Translations under genes and position numbers: made by a program
Assembly: GCF_014062345.1 (NCBI RefSeq)
Contig: NZ_JACGLS010000005.1
Span: forward strand, 1-64,000
DNA: 64,000 nt
Direction: 5' to 3'
Source of the DNA: Tenacibaculum pelagium
GTDB taxonomy: Bacteria; Bacteroidota; Bacteroidia; Flavobacteriales; Flavobacteriaceae
Shown: one piece after another, positions 8,260-16,111 of the stretch
Position numbering within the stretch: the stretch's first letter is position 1
Layout of the letters: every line of letters begins with the position of its first letter
The notes under the pieces: model-generated
Databases searched by the model: none
Seen by the model: the letters and a program-made list of their open reading frames with translations, nothing else
What the model was told of the DNA's origin: nothing

Positions 8260-8925
8260 TTAATTTAATGTTAAGTTAAGAGGGAATGAATGTGTTACGA
8301 TTACAGGGAGCCCATTTTCTTTTCCAGATTTTAATAGAGGTAAGTTTTTTATAGCTTTCTTTAATTCATTTATTATTAGTTTATTTTTTGTTTTTATAAG
8401 TGTGTTTTTAATTTCTCCATTAATATCTATTTGAAATTGAACAAATATTTTAGAGTTAAATACATCATCTGTAAAATAATCTGGATTGAAGTTTTTAGTT
8501 AAGAGTTTGTTTAAAGTTTTGTTGAAACACTTAATGTTTTCTTCCCTAGTAGAAACTTGACAAGATTCAAACATTGGAATTTCATCAACTAAAGAGAATA
8601 ATACTTTTTGTGGTTTTGAAATAAGTTTTAAAAGGAGGAGTCTTTTGTTATTTGTTTTTAAATTAACTTCACTTTTTTTTAATCCTAAATAGTTTGAAGT
8701 TTTTCTGAGACGAGTATTTGGTGTAGTTCTTTTTCTGATAATTCTTGTTCTGCTTATTCTTTTTACATCAGTTTTCTTCTCGGTTATTTCACATTTATTA
8801 AAAGTGATTGTATTTAAATCAACTTCATCTTCTTTTGTAGTTTCACAAACAGATGCTTGAGAGTAAACTCTTATTGTATTTAATGAGAGTAATATTAATA
8901 AGGTTGTAAGCGTAGTTTTTTTCAT
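8260..8925 (-). CDS. Secreted, strongly diverged TonB-domain protein (third paralogue)
   Basis: 221 residues. A signal peptide (about 1-22), CETTKED..NKCEI Cys pair, Arg-rich SRTRIIRKR and an IPMFESC..KCFN Cys pair align with the two neighbouring genes. The C-terminal domain keeps the outline (KIFVQFQIDINGEIKN, NLPLLKSGKENG) but has lost the YP and GP(K)GG motifs. It is therefore a decayed or re-specialised copy. It would be transcribed first of the three; the gap to the next gene is 66 bp, so a joint transcript is possible. Confidence 0.7.
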   Translation of the reverse strand: MKKTTLTTLLILLSLNTIRVYSQASVCETTKEDEVDLNTITFNKCEITEKKTDVKRISRTRIIRKRTTPNTRLRKTSNYLGLKKSEVNLKTNNKRLLLLKLISKPQKVLFSLVDEIPMFESCQVSTREENIKCFNKTLNKLLTKNFNPDYFTDDVFNSKIFVQFQIDINGEIKNTLIKTKNKLIINELKKAIKNLPLLKSGKENGLPVIVTHSFPLNLTLN

Positions 8926-9047
8926 TTTATTTCTATGTTTTATTTAGTAAAAATGAAAAAACAGTGTAAAATTTATTTTATGAGAAAATGATATGTGTTT
9001 TAATTAAATGTATTATAAATGTTAACGTAGTTAAGTTATAGTAAATA

Positions 9048-9077
9048 AAAAACTCTCCATGTTAATGGAGAGTTTTT
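9048..9077 (-). terminator. Terminator after the cyclophilin/FKBP gene
   Basis: Perfect 13-bp stem AAAAACTCTCCAT / ATGGAGAGTTTTT with a GTTA loop, 18 bp beyond the stop of the minus-strand gene. T runs in both directions. Confidence 0.88.
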
Positions 9078-9095
9078 AGTGAGTTTATTTTTTGA

Positions 9096-10025
9096 TTACT
9101 TTACATTCATCAATTCAACATCAAAAATTAATGTAGCGTCTGGTGGAATAACTCCTCCAGCACCAGCTGAACCATAAGCTAAATGAGAAGGGATTACTAA
9201 ACGAGCTTTATCACCTACTTTTAATAATTGAATTCCTTCATCCCAACCAGCAATTACTTGACCAACTCCAATAGCAAAGTCGATTGGTTGTTTTCTTTTG
9301 TAAGAAGAATCGAATACGGTACCGTCTAATAATTGTCCTTTATAATGTACAGAAACCATAGCTCCTTTAGTAGCTTGTTTTCCATCTCCGTTTTGTAAGA
9401 TTTTATAACGTAATCCTGATGGAGTTTCATCGTAACCAGCAGCAACAGAATCTAATAATTCTTTTTGTTTTATTAATTGTTCAGCTTCACGTTTTTCACG
9501 AGCTCCTTCAAAAGTTCTAAAAGCTTCAACAGCATTGAAAGCTTCAGCATCAGCACCAACACGAATAATCTCTACATCCATAGTGTCATTTTGCTCAATA
9601 GCATCTACAACATCTTGCCCTTCAACAACACTACCAAAAACAGTATGTTTACCGTCTAACCATGGAGTAGCAACATGTGTAATAAAAAATTGAGATCCGT
9701 TAGTTCCTGGACCTGCATTTGCCATAGATAATTTACCTGGAGCATCGTGCTTTAAATCTGCATGAATTTCATCATCAAACTTATAGCCTGGGTTACCAGT
9801 TCCTGTTCCTTGTGGACACCCACCTTGAACCATAAAATCTGCAATTACACGGTGGAATTTTAATCCATTATAATAAGGTGTTCCTTGTGGTTTAGCATCA
9901 TTTTCTAAATTGCCTTCTGCTAAAGCAACAAAGTTACCAACAGTTCCAGGCGTTTTTTCGTGTTCTAAATTCACTAAAATATCACCTTTTGGTGTTGTGA
10001 ACTTTGCGTAAATTCCGTTATTCAT
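9096..10025 (-). CDS. Two-domain peptidylprolyl isomerase (cyclophilin + FKBP)
   Basis: 309 residues. The N-terminal half (about 6-165) is a cyclophilin: FHRVIADFMVQGGCPQGTG and NGSQFFITHVATPWLDGKHTVFG are its active-site segments. A charged linker (about 165-195) leads to an FKBP domain (about 200-308) with VSVHYKGQLLDGTVFDSSY and IPSHLAYGSAGAGGVIPP. Both enzymes catalyse cis-trans isomerisation of prolyl bonds and aid folding. Such fusions are known in Bacteroidota. No signal peptide is seen, so the enzyme is probably cytoplasmic. A TAATTTTG -7 element at 10073-10080 (minus strand) may drive it. Confidence 0.93.
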   Translation of the reverse strand: MNNGIYAKFTTPKGDILVNLEHEKTPGTVGNFVALAEGNLENDAKPQGTPYYNGLKFHRVIADFMVQGGCPQGTGTGNPGYKFDDEIHADLKHDAPGKLSMANAGPGTNGSQFFITHVATPWLDGKHTVFGSVVEGQDVVDAIEQNDTMDVEIIRVGADAEAFNAVEAFRTFEGAREKREAEQLIKQKELLDSVAAGYDETPSGLRYKILQNGDGKQATKGAMVSVHYKGQLLDGTVFDSSYKRKQPIDFAIGVGQVIAGWDEGIQLLKVGDKARLVIPSHLAYGSAGAGGVIPPDATLIFDVELMNVK

Positions 10026-10077
10026 TTTTATTAGATTATCTTATTTATATTGAAAATACCTTTTTAAAAAGGCAAAA

Positions 10078-11637
10078 TTAATTCTTTACTGATAAAGTTG
10101 AAAGATTAAAACTTAAACCTATGTTAATATTATTTGAGTTTACATTACCAAAAGGAGAGTAATACCTACCTCCTGAGGCTATGATTGATACACTATTAGT
10201 TATATCATAATTCAACCCTAATGTTGGGCGAACAATAATTCCTTCGTCTGTATCTACACCGGCACCTCCACCAGCACCAGCCATAAATTCTATAAATCCT
10301 CTAACTTTATTATTTAAAAATCTAGGAGAATATATTCCTCCACCAACTAATCCATGAGCATAACCACCTGAGCCACCATCATAAGCAAAACCAGCTTCAC
10401 CAGCTATATATAGCCATTTGTTAAGATCATAGTTTGCTTTTAATCCGATTAATTGTAAATCAGTTGTGTATCTAGTAGTTGGTGGATCAAATTTTGCGAC
10501 ATCAAAATAAGATTGATTTTGAATTTCAATTCTTATTCCTTGAGTATAAAAGTTTGTATGTTTTTTTTCTTCAGAAGAAGTTCCGCCATTTAAACCAAAG
10601 TATTTTAAACCAAATCCTACAGTATAGGCTTCAAAGTCACCATCAATAGCTTTGTAATAACCACCATGACCACTCAAAGCTAATTTATCAGATAGTTTTA
10701 AATCAATTCCAGCAGAAGGGTAAATGGTAAGTCCACCTTCAGGAGCTATTCGTCCACCAGCAGCACCAATTCCTAATTTACCAAAGACATTAATGTATTT
10801 TGATTGAAAAGGAATATATCCTGCACCAACAAATAAATCCATGAAACCAGCACGTAACCCTTTATAAATAGCATCGGTATGAGCAAATAAAAAAGTATTG
10901 TTGTTTAAGTATTTCTGATATTCAAATCCAATTACGGATAAAGTTTCTGTTAAAGGAGAGCCGTTATCTTTTTTTGATTTCCCGATAGGTTTAAAGAAAT
11001 CAAAACGAATTTGTTGTGCATTTTTTACAACAGGTTTGCTCCAAAAACTATCAGGAGAAATATTGTTAGCAACAAATTCTTGATGTGCTTTATCGTAATC
11101 AGTGAAACGTAAAATACTAGGTATTTCTACAAAGAATGAAACTGAGTTGCTTTTTATCTCTCCAGAAAGAAAGTTTACATGACTGTATTGAACTCCAAAA
11201 GAATAATTGTTCTTCTTGTATTGCAAACCGATATTTGGATTGATAAATCCTCCATCATTAATATATTTACGATATCCACCACCTCCTCCAAAATGGAAGT
11301 TTGCATCAAAATATAAATTTTTATAGAGTTGTTTATTGATACCTAATTCGGCTCCAAGTGTAAATAAACCACCTTGATCACCAGTTACTGCAAAATGAAA
11401 ATCAGCACCACCATATAGCCAATCGTTAATAGGAATTTGATAATGTAATCCAGTTAAACCCATTGTTGGTTTTAATTCTGGAAATTTATCCGAAGGCATT
11501 TCAACGGGAATAAAATTCAATCGAACCTTATTATGTAATTCTTTTCCTTTTAAGATAGATAAATCTTCTTGACTTTGCGATAGCAAAGAAGAAAGAATTA
11601 GTATAGTCGTTAGTATAAAGTGCTTATTCAAACTCAC
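10078..11637 (-). CDS. Outer-membrane beta-barrel-like protein of three internal repeats
   Basis: 519 residues: a signal peptide (1-22), then three units of about 115-145 residues (about 37-175, 208-352, 366-515). Each starts with a V/IRxxF/I strand, has a (L/V)xGxxY segment, a Gly-rich strand pair (FHFGGGGG, LGIGAAGG, FMAGAGGG) and a (N/Y)PxxG(L/I) motif. Alternating polar and hydrophobic residues with many Gly and Tyr point to membrane beta-strands. The start is GTG at 11637, inside the last 14 bases of prfC; the next ATG would remove the signal peptide. The overlap suggests translational coupling. I do not recognise a named family. Confidence 0.72.
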   Translation of the reverse strand: MSLNKHFILTTILILSSLLSQSQEDLSILKGKELHNKVRLNFIPVEMPSDKFPELKPTMGLTGLHYQIPINDWLYGGADFHFAVTGDQGGLFTLGAELGINKQLYKNLYFDANFHFGGGGGYRKYINDGGFINPNIGLQYKKNNYSFGVQYSHVNFLSGEIKSNSVSFFVEIPSILRFTDYDKAHQEFVANNISPDSFWSKPVVKNAQQIRFDFFKPIGKSKKDNGSPLTETLSVIGFEYQKYLNNNTFLFAHTDAIYKGLRAGFMDLFVGAGYIPFQSKYINVFGKLGIGAAGGRIAPEGGLTIYPSAGIDLKLSDKLALSGHGGYYKAIDGDFEAYTVGFGLKYFGLNGGTSSEEKKHTNFYTQGIRIEIQNQSYFDVAKFDPPTTRYTTDLQLIGLKANYDLNKWLYIAGEAGFAYDGGSGGYAHGLVGGGIYSPRFLNNKVRGFIEFMAGAGGGAGVDTDEGIIVRPTLGLNYDITNSVSIIASGGRYYSPFGNVNSNNINIGLSFNLSTLSVKN

Positions 11638-13213
11638 TAGTGAAATGTAATTTAACTGTTGGGTACTTACTTTGAGTCATTTGAATGGTAAAAGCAGAGT
11701 CAGCTAAGAATACTAATTTACCTTCCTTGTCTTTTGCTAAATAACGTTGTTTTACTCGTTTAAACTCTTTAAATTCTTCGTTTTTAGGGTCTTCTGGTTG
11801 TACCCAACAAGCTTTGTGTACTGCAATGTTTTCGTAGGTACATTTTGCACCGTATTCATGTTCTAAACGATATTGAATAACTTCATATTGTAAAGCTCCA
11901 ACGGTACCAACAATTCTACGTCCATTCATTTCCATAGTAAACAACTGAGCAACACCTTCATCCATTAATTGATCTAAACCTTTGTATAATTGCTTAGATT
12001 TCATAGGGTCTGCATTATTTACATAACGGAAGTGTTCTGGAGAAAAACTAGGAATTCCTTTAAAGTTTAATTTTTCACCTTCAGTTAATGTATCACCAAT
12101 TTTAAAATTCCCAGTGTCATGTAAACCAACAATATCACCTGGATATGATTCATCAACAATTTGTTTCTTTTCAGCAAAAAATGCATTCGGGCTTGAGAAT
12201 TTAACCTTCTTGCCATTTCGAACATGTAAGTAAGGAGCGTTTCTTTTAAAAGTACCAGAAACAATTTTTACGAAGGCTAAACGATCTCGGTGTTTAGGAT
12301 CCATATTTGCATGAATCTTAAAAACAAAACCTGTTAATTTTTCTTCTTTAGAATCTACTAAACGTTCTTCTGCTTTTTTAGGTTGTGGTTGTGGTGCTAT
12401 TTCAATAAAAGCATCTAATAATTCTTTTACACCAAAATTATTTAAAGCAGAACCAAAGAATACAGGTTGTAAATCTCCTGCTAAATATTCTTCGTGATTA
12501 AATTCAGGATATACTTCGTACACTAATTCTGTTTCCTCACGTAAAGTATTGGCAGCATCTTCACCAATAACGTTATCCAATTCTGGATTTGAAAGATTGT
12601 CAAACTGAACACCTTCAGAAATACTTGTTTTATTTTCACCCGAGAAAAGATTTAATTTCTTTTCCCAAATATTATAAATTCCTTTAAAGTCATATCCCAT
12701 TCCAATAGGAAAACTCATAGGAGTTACTTTTAAACCTAGCTTTTGTTCAACTTCATCTAATAAATCGAATGCATCTTTACCTTCACGGTCTAATTTATTA
12801 ATAAACACCAGCATTGGTATTTTACGCATACGACAAACTTCAACCAGTTTTTCAGTTTGTGGCTCAACACCTTTTGCAACATCAATTACAACAATAACAC
12901 TATCTACAGCAGTTAAGGTTCTAAAAGTATCTTCAGCAAAATCTTTATGCCCAGGAGTATCAAGAATGTTGATTTTTTTGTCTTTATAAATAAAAGCTAA
13001 TACAGAAGTAGCAACAGAGATTCCTCTTTGACGTTCAATTTCCATAAAATCGGAAGTTGCTCCTTTTTTAATCTTGTTATTTTTAACGGCTCCGGCTTCT
13101 TGAATAGCTCCTCCAAATAATAACAATTTCTCTGTTAAAGTAGTTTTACCAGCATCGGGGTGCGATATAATTCCGAATGTACGTCTTTTCTGTATTTCTT
13201 CTAAAAAACTCAT
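11624..13213 (-). CDS. prfC: Peptide chain release factor 3
   Basis: 529 residues, the usual RF3 length. RF3 is the GTPase that removes RF1/RF2 from the ribosome after termination. The G domain shows SHPDAGKTTL (P loop, 17-26), DTPGHKDF (G3) and NKLDRE (G4), followed by the EF-Tu-like beta-barrel domain and the RF3-specific C-terminal domain. A clear promoter lies 19 bp upstream (13232-13262). Its 3' end overlaps the GTG start of the next gene by 14 bp. Confidence 0.96.
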   Translation of the reverse strand: MSFLEEIQKRRTFGIISHPDAGKTTLTEKLLLFGGAIQEAGAVKNNKIKKGATSDFMEIERQRGISVATSVLAFIYKDKKINILDTPGHKDFAEDTFRTLTAVDSVIVVIDVAKGVEPQTEKLVEVCRMRKIPMLVFINKLDREGKDAFDLLDEVEQKLGLKVTPMSFPIGMGYDFKGIYNIWEKKLNLFSGENKTSISEGVQFDNLSNPELDNVIGEDAANTLREETELVYEVYPEFNHEEYLAGDLQPVFFGSALNNFGVKELLDAFIEIAPQPQPKKAEERLVDSKEEKLTGFVFKIHANMDPKHRDRLAFVKIVSGTFKRNAPYLHVRNGKKVKFSSPNAFFAEKKQIVDESYPGDIVGLHDTGNFKIGDTLTEGEKLNFKGIPSFSPEHFRYVNNADPMKSKQLYKGLDQLMDEGVAQLFTMEMNGRRIVGTVGALQYEVIQYRLEHEYGAKCTYENIAVHKACWVQPEDPKNEEFKEFKRVKQRYLAKDKEGKLVFLADSAFTIQMTQSKYPTVKLHFTSEFE

Positions 13214-13231
13214 CTATAAATTTTAAGGCTG

Positions 13232-13262
13232 CAAAGATACGTTTTAAAGCTTAATGATTCAA
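13232..13262 (-). promoter_or_regulatory. Bacteroidota-type promoter of prfC
   Basis: On the minus strand TTG (complement of 13260-13262), a 20-base spacer and TATCTTTG (complement of 13232-13239) match TTG-N17..23-TAnnTTTG exactly, about 18 bp before the start codon. Divergent from the idi promoter, 10 bp away. Confidence 0.75.
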
Positions 13263-13272
13263 AGGTTTAATT

Positions 13273-13300
13273 GTTGAACTGGTATCATTTTTGTAAGTTT
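13273..13300 (+). promoter_or_regulatory. Bacteroidota-type promoter of idi
   Basis: TTG at 13273-13275, 17-base spacer, TAAGTTTG at 13293-13300: a full consensus match, 20 bases before the idi ATG. Confidence 0.75.
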
Positions 13301-13320
13301 GCTTTTCGTATATTTTTAGG

Positions 13321-13839
13321 ATGAAAGAACAGGTAATTTTAGTAGATGAACTAGATAACCCTATTGGGTTGATGGAAAAAATAGAAGCACATGAAAAGGC
13401 GTTGTTACACAGAGCTTTTTCAGTTTTTGTTTTCAATAAGAAAGGGGAGTTAATGTTGCAACAAAGAGCAGCAGAGAAATACCATTCTCCGTTATTATGG
13501 ACAAATACTTGTTGTTCTCATCAACGTGATGGTGAAACTAATTTAGAAGCTGGTAAAAGAAGGCTTCAAGAAGAAATGGGTTTTACTTGTGAATTAGAAG
13601 AAGTTTTTTCATTTATTTACAAAGCGCCTTTTGATAATGGTTTAACCGAACATGAACTAGACCATGTAATGATAGGTGAGTTTAACGACGAACCTAATAT
13701 CAATAGAGATGAAGTTGAATCTTATAAATGGATGTCTTTAGAAGATGTAAAAAATGATATAGAAAATCGACCTGAAACTTATACGGAGTGGTTTAAAATT
13801 ATATTTAAAGAATCTTACGACAAACTAAAAAATGCCTAA
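13321..13839 (+). CDS. idi: Isopentenyl-diphosphate delta-isomerase (type 1)
   Basis: 172 residues, Nudix fold. It interconverts isopentenyl and dimethylallyl diphosphate for isoprenoid synthesis (carotenoids, menaquinone). TNTCCSHQ carries the catalytic Cys and a metal-binding His. The Nudix-type helix around RLQEEMGF and the ELDHVMIGEF segment with the catalytic Glu are intact. First gene of a short + strand operon; its 3' end overlaps the following queD-like start by 8 bp. Confidence 0.95.
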   Translation: MKEQVILVDELDNPIGLMEKIEAHEKALLHRAFSVFVFNKKGELMLQQRAAEKYHSPLLWTNTCCSHQRDGETNLEAGKRRLQEEMGFTCELEEVFSFIYKAPFDNGLTEHELDHVMIGEFNDEPNINRDEVESYKWMSLEDVKNDIENRPETYTEWFKIIFKESYDKLKNA

Positions 13840-14245
13840 AGTAACTGTACATAGAAAAGCACATTTTAATGCGGCTCATAGATTGTTCAATCCAAAATGG
13901 AATGATAAAGAAAATTATGAAGTTTTTGGTAAGTGTAGCAATCCTAATTATCATGGTCATAATTACGAATTAATTGTTTCTTTAACTGGCGAAATTGATA
14001 AAGAAACAGGTTATGTGTATGATTTAGGAAAATTAAAAGATTTAATAAAAGTTGAAGTTGAAGATAAATTAGATCATAAAAACTTGAATATTGAAGTAGA
14101 AGAGTTTAAAGAACAAAATCCTACTGTAGAAAATATAGCTGTAGTAATTTATAATAAACTGCGTGTAAAGATTCAAGAAAAATACGACTTACAAATTACG
14201 TTATACGAAACGCCAAGAAACTACGTAACTTACAGCGGAAATTAA
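13832..14245 (+). CDS. queD: 6-carboxytetrahydropterin synthase / PTPS-family enzyme
   Basis: 137 residues, the usual QueD size. It turns 7,8-dihydroneopterin triphosphate into 6-carboxytetrahydropterin in queuosine synthesis, or makes 6-pyruvoyltetrahydropterin in related enzymes. FNAAHR and YHGHNYEL hold the three zinc-binding His, and KCSNPNYHGH has the catalytic Cys. The other queuosine genes are not in the window, so the exact pterin product is inferred. The ATG lies inside the last codons of idi. Confidence 0.88.
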   Translation: MPKVTVHRKAHFNAAHRLFNPKWNDKENYEVFGKCSNPNYHGHNYELIVSLTGEIDKETGYVYDLGKLKDLIKVEVEDKLDHKNLNIEVEEFKEQNPTVENIAVVIYNKLRVKIQEKYDLQITLYETPRNYVTYSGN

Positions 14246-14248
14246 TTT

Positions 14249-15224
14249 ATGATAAACCAACTATTATGATTTACTCCTATATTAAAACAAAAAATATGGG
14301 GAGGAGAAAAGCTTAAAACTGTACTCAATAAAAAATCTGATGAAGATAAAATTGGTGAAAGTTGGGAGGTTTCTGATGTTGATGGTGATGAATCGATAGT
14401 TAGTAATGGTGAACTTAAAGGTAAAACACTAAGAGAATTAATTTCAATTTATAAAGATGATTTAGTAGGTAAGCATGTTTATGAAAACTTTAAAAACGAA
14501 TTCCCTTTACTTATTAAATATATTGATGCTAAAGAAGTATTAAGTATTCAGTTGCACCCTAATGATGATTTATCTAAAGAACGACACGATTCTTACGGTA
14601 AAACAGAAATGTGGTATGTAATGCAAGCTGATGATGAATCTAATATTATTATTGGTTTTAAAGAAGATTCTAATGAAGAAGAATATTTGCATCATCTTAA
14701 AAATAAGTCCCTTTTAGAAATTTTAAATTCAGATAAAGTAAAAAAAAGGAGATGCGTATTTTATTCCACCAGGTAGAGTGCATGCAATAGGAGGTGGGTT
14801 GTTATTAGCTGAGATTCAACAAACATCAGATATTACCTATCGTATTTACGATTGGGATAGAAAAGATATTGATGGTAATTACAGAGAATTACATACAGAT
14901 AAAGCTTTAAAAGCAATAGACTTTGGTTCTAAAAAAACGTACAAAAGAGATTATTTAAAAGAAAATAATAAAGCTTCCGAAGTAGTTTCGTGCCCTTATT
15001 TTACAACAAACGTTTTACCAGTTACATCTAATTTGTCAATTAAACATTACGATAAAGATAGCTTTGTTGTGTATATGTGTGTAGAGGGGAAGGTAGAATT
15101 TATTTACGAAAATCAAATAGAAACAATTCAGATGGGTGAAACCTTATTAGTTCCAGCTTGTATTAAAGAGTTTGAGATTCAACCAGATGTGGATTCTGAG
15201 TTATTAGAAGTTTTCATAAAATAA
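14249..15224 (+). pseudogene. manA: Disrupted class I mannose-6-phosphate isomerase (manA)
   Basis: Read across all parts, this encodes a typical class I mannose-6-phosphate isomerase (fructose-6-P to mannose-6-P), with TPILKQKIWGGEKL at the N terminus, zinc-site segments IQLHPND and GKTEMWYV, and RVHAIGGGLLLAEIQQ. It is broken twice. The ATG at 14249, four bases after the queD stop, is followed by an in-frame TGA at 14267-14269 (codon 7), directly before the conserved FTPIL. Then a run of eight A (14740-14747) shifts the frame by one: the first frame stops at 14776 while the rest of the enzyme continues in the next frame from about 14750 to 15224. Seven A would restore it. No in-frame ATG rescues the N-terminal part. 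Either a real young pseudogene or two sequence errors; two independent lesions favour the former. Confidence 0.85.
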
Positions 15225-15255
15225 AACAGACTCAAAGTAAAAACCTTGAGTCTGC
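15217..15255 (-). terminator. Terminator for the 15281-15628 gene
   Basis: CAGACTCAA / TTGAGTCTG 9-bp stem (15228-15236 with 15247-15255). The T-rich tail is on the minus strand only, so it serves the minus-strand gene and sits where manA also ends. Confidence 0.75.
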
Positions 15256-15280
15256 AAACTAACCAAATCAACTTAACGAA

Positions 15281-15628
15281 TTAAGAAGCTTTTTGTAATG
15301 CATAGCCAAATGTGGCTTTGCAAATAATATCTTGTTTTTTTTCTTGTTTCTTAGCTACTGTAATATTTAAAACAATTTCAGTAGGACTTAATTTTTTAAT
15401 ATTATTCTTTATAACAAGCTTATCATTTAAATAAGCATTTTTTAGAATGTCAAATTCTATGCTCTTGAAAGTAGGTGAAGAACCTTTATATAGGTTGATG
15501 GAGGAATTTACGCTAGATTCAACTTTGTTATATAAAACTGAAGTTTTTAAAGCTTTGTTTTTGCTAACTTGTTTTTTGCTAACTGTAAATTGTTGAAGAT
15601 TGTTTTGTGATGCTATGTAATTTTTCAT
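15281..15628 (-). CDS. Small protein of unknown function, 115 residues
   Basis: No signal peptide and no membrane segment. The N-terminal 45 residues are polar and Lys/Ser/Asn-rich. The C-terminal 60 (about FDILKNAYLNDKLVIKN then ITVAKKQ..CKATFGYAL) look like the last strands of a hotdog-fold thioesterase, where a PA-LxD-(L/K)-type turn leads into long beta-strands. This is only a resemblance, and the catalytic helix half is missing. It begins 5 bp after a 36-codon ORF and may be translated with it. It ends at its own terminator. Confidence 0.6.
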   Translation of the reverse strand: MKNYIASQNNLQQFTVSKKQVSKNKALKTSVLYNKVESSVNSSINLYKGSSPTFKSIEFDILKNAYLNDKLVIKNNIKKLSPTEIVLNITVAKKQEKKQDIICKATFGYALQKAS

Positions 15629-15633
15629 GATGT

Positions 15634-15744
15634 TTAAGTGTTAAGTGGTGGAAATTTTGGTTCTCTAAAAAATAGATTTTGTACAGAGTATATAATTGAT
15701 GTTACAAGCATGCCATTTCGTTTTGTGTTCAAAATTGTTTTCAT
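15634..15744 (-). CDS. Putative tiny ORF, 36 residues
   Basis: ATG at 15744 (reverse) to TAA at 15634 encodes 36 residues beginning MKTILNTKRNGML, with a hydrophobic centre (VTSIIYSV) and a Pro-rich end. The start context TCATTATGAAA is identical to that of the 45-residue ORF upstream. It ends 5 bp before the 115-residue gene. It may be a leader peptide, a small membrane peptide or chance; no family recognised. Confidence 0.35.
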   Translation of the reverse strand: MKTILNTKRNGMLVTSIIYSVQNLFFREPKFPPLNT

Positions 15745-15777
15745 AATGATTAAAATTTAAAATATTAGTAAATAAAA

Positions 15778-15805
15778 AAAGGTGCTTTTTGTAAAAAGCA
15801 CCTTT
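15778..15805 (-). terminator. Hairpin terminator after the 45-residue ORF
   Basis: AAAGGTGCTTTTT / AAAAAGCACCTTT perfect 13-bp stem with a 2-base loop. The strong T run is on the minus strand, 25 bp after the tiny minus-strand ORF 15830-15967. A terminator here implies that a transcript comes from that ORF. Confidence 0.75.
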
Positions 15806-15829
15806 GTAGTTTATATTAAATATCGATTT

Positions 15830-15967
15830 TTAAAATCGTTGTTTAAGTTTATCTTTATAAGTACTTTTCTTTACATATACATACTGTTTATGCATGCGCG
15901 TATTATTACACATAATCATGCCGACAGTGTTTAAAATAAATTGATATGTTTTAATAAGTACTTTCAT
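15830..15967 (-). CDS. Putative tiny ORF, 45 residues, with promoter and terminator
   Basis: ATG (15965-15967 reverse) to TAA (15830-15832) encodes MKVLIKTYQF-ILNTVGMIM followed by a basic tail ending KLKQRF: a short hydrophobic N-terminal helix and a Lys/Tyr-rich C terminus. A full-consensus promoter lies only 8-36 bp upstream and a strong terminator 25 bp downstream, so the unit is complete despite its size. The promoter spacing implies an almost leaderless mRNA. Possible small membrane peptide or attenuator-like leader. No family recognised. Confidence 0.5.
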   Translation of the reverse strand: MKVLIKTYQFILNTVGMIMCNNTRMHKQYVYVKKSTYKDKLKQRF

Positions 15968-15974
15968 AATGAGT

Positions 15975-16003
15975 CAAATGTAACAAAAGTTTTGATAAAA
16001 CAA
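15975..16003 (-). promoter_or_regulatory. Bacteroidota-type promoter of the 45-residue ORF
   Basis: On the minus strand TTG (complement of 16001-16003), 18-base spacer, TACATTTG (complement of 15975-15982), a full match to TTG-N17..23-TAnnTTTG, ending 8 bases before the ATG. Confidence 0.65.
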
Positions 16004-16081
16004 TTAGAAAGTAGAAAATAATAATGTTAAAGTTCTGTAAATCATAATTTATAAGCTCTCTTTTTAAGCTATATAAATATG

Positions 16082-16089
16082 TATCTTTG
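16082..16089 (+). promoter_or_regulatory. -7 element upstream of the HAD gene
   Basis: TATCTTTG matches TAnnTTTG, 23 bases before the ATG at 16112. No TTG is found at the expected -33 spacing, so this is a partial match. Confidence 0.45.
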
Positions 16090-16111
16090 AGTATTAATAA
16101 TAGATAAAACT

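Noticed and set aside
13251..13436. Minus-strand ORF across the prfC-idi gap
   Set aside because: It is antisense to the 5' end of idi and crosses both promoters; no coding evidence.
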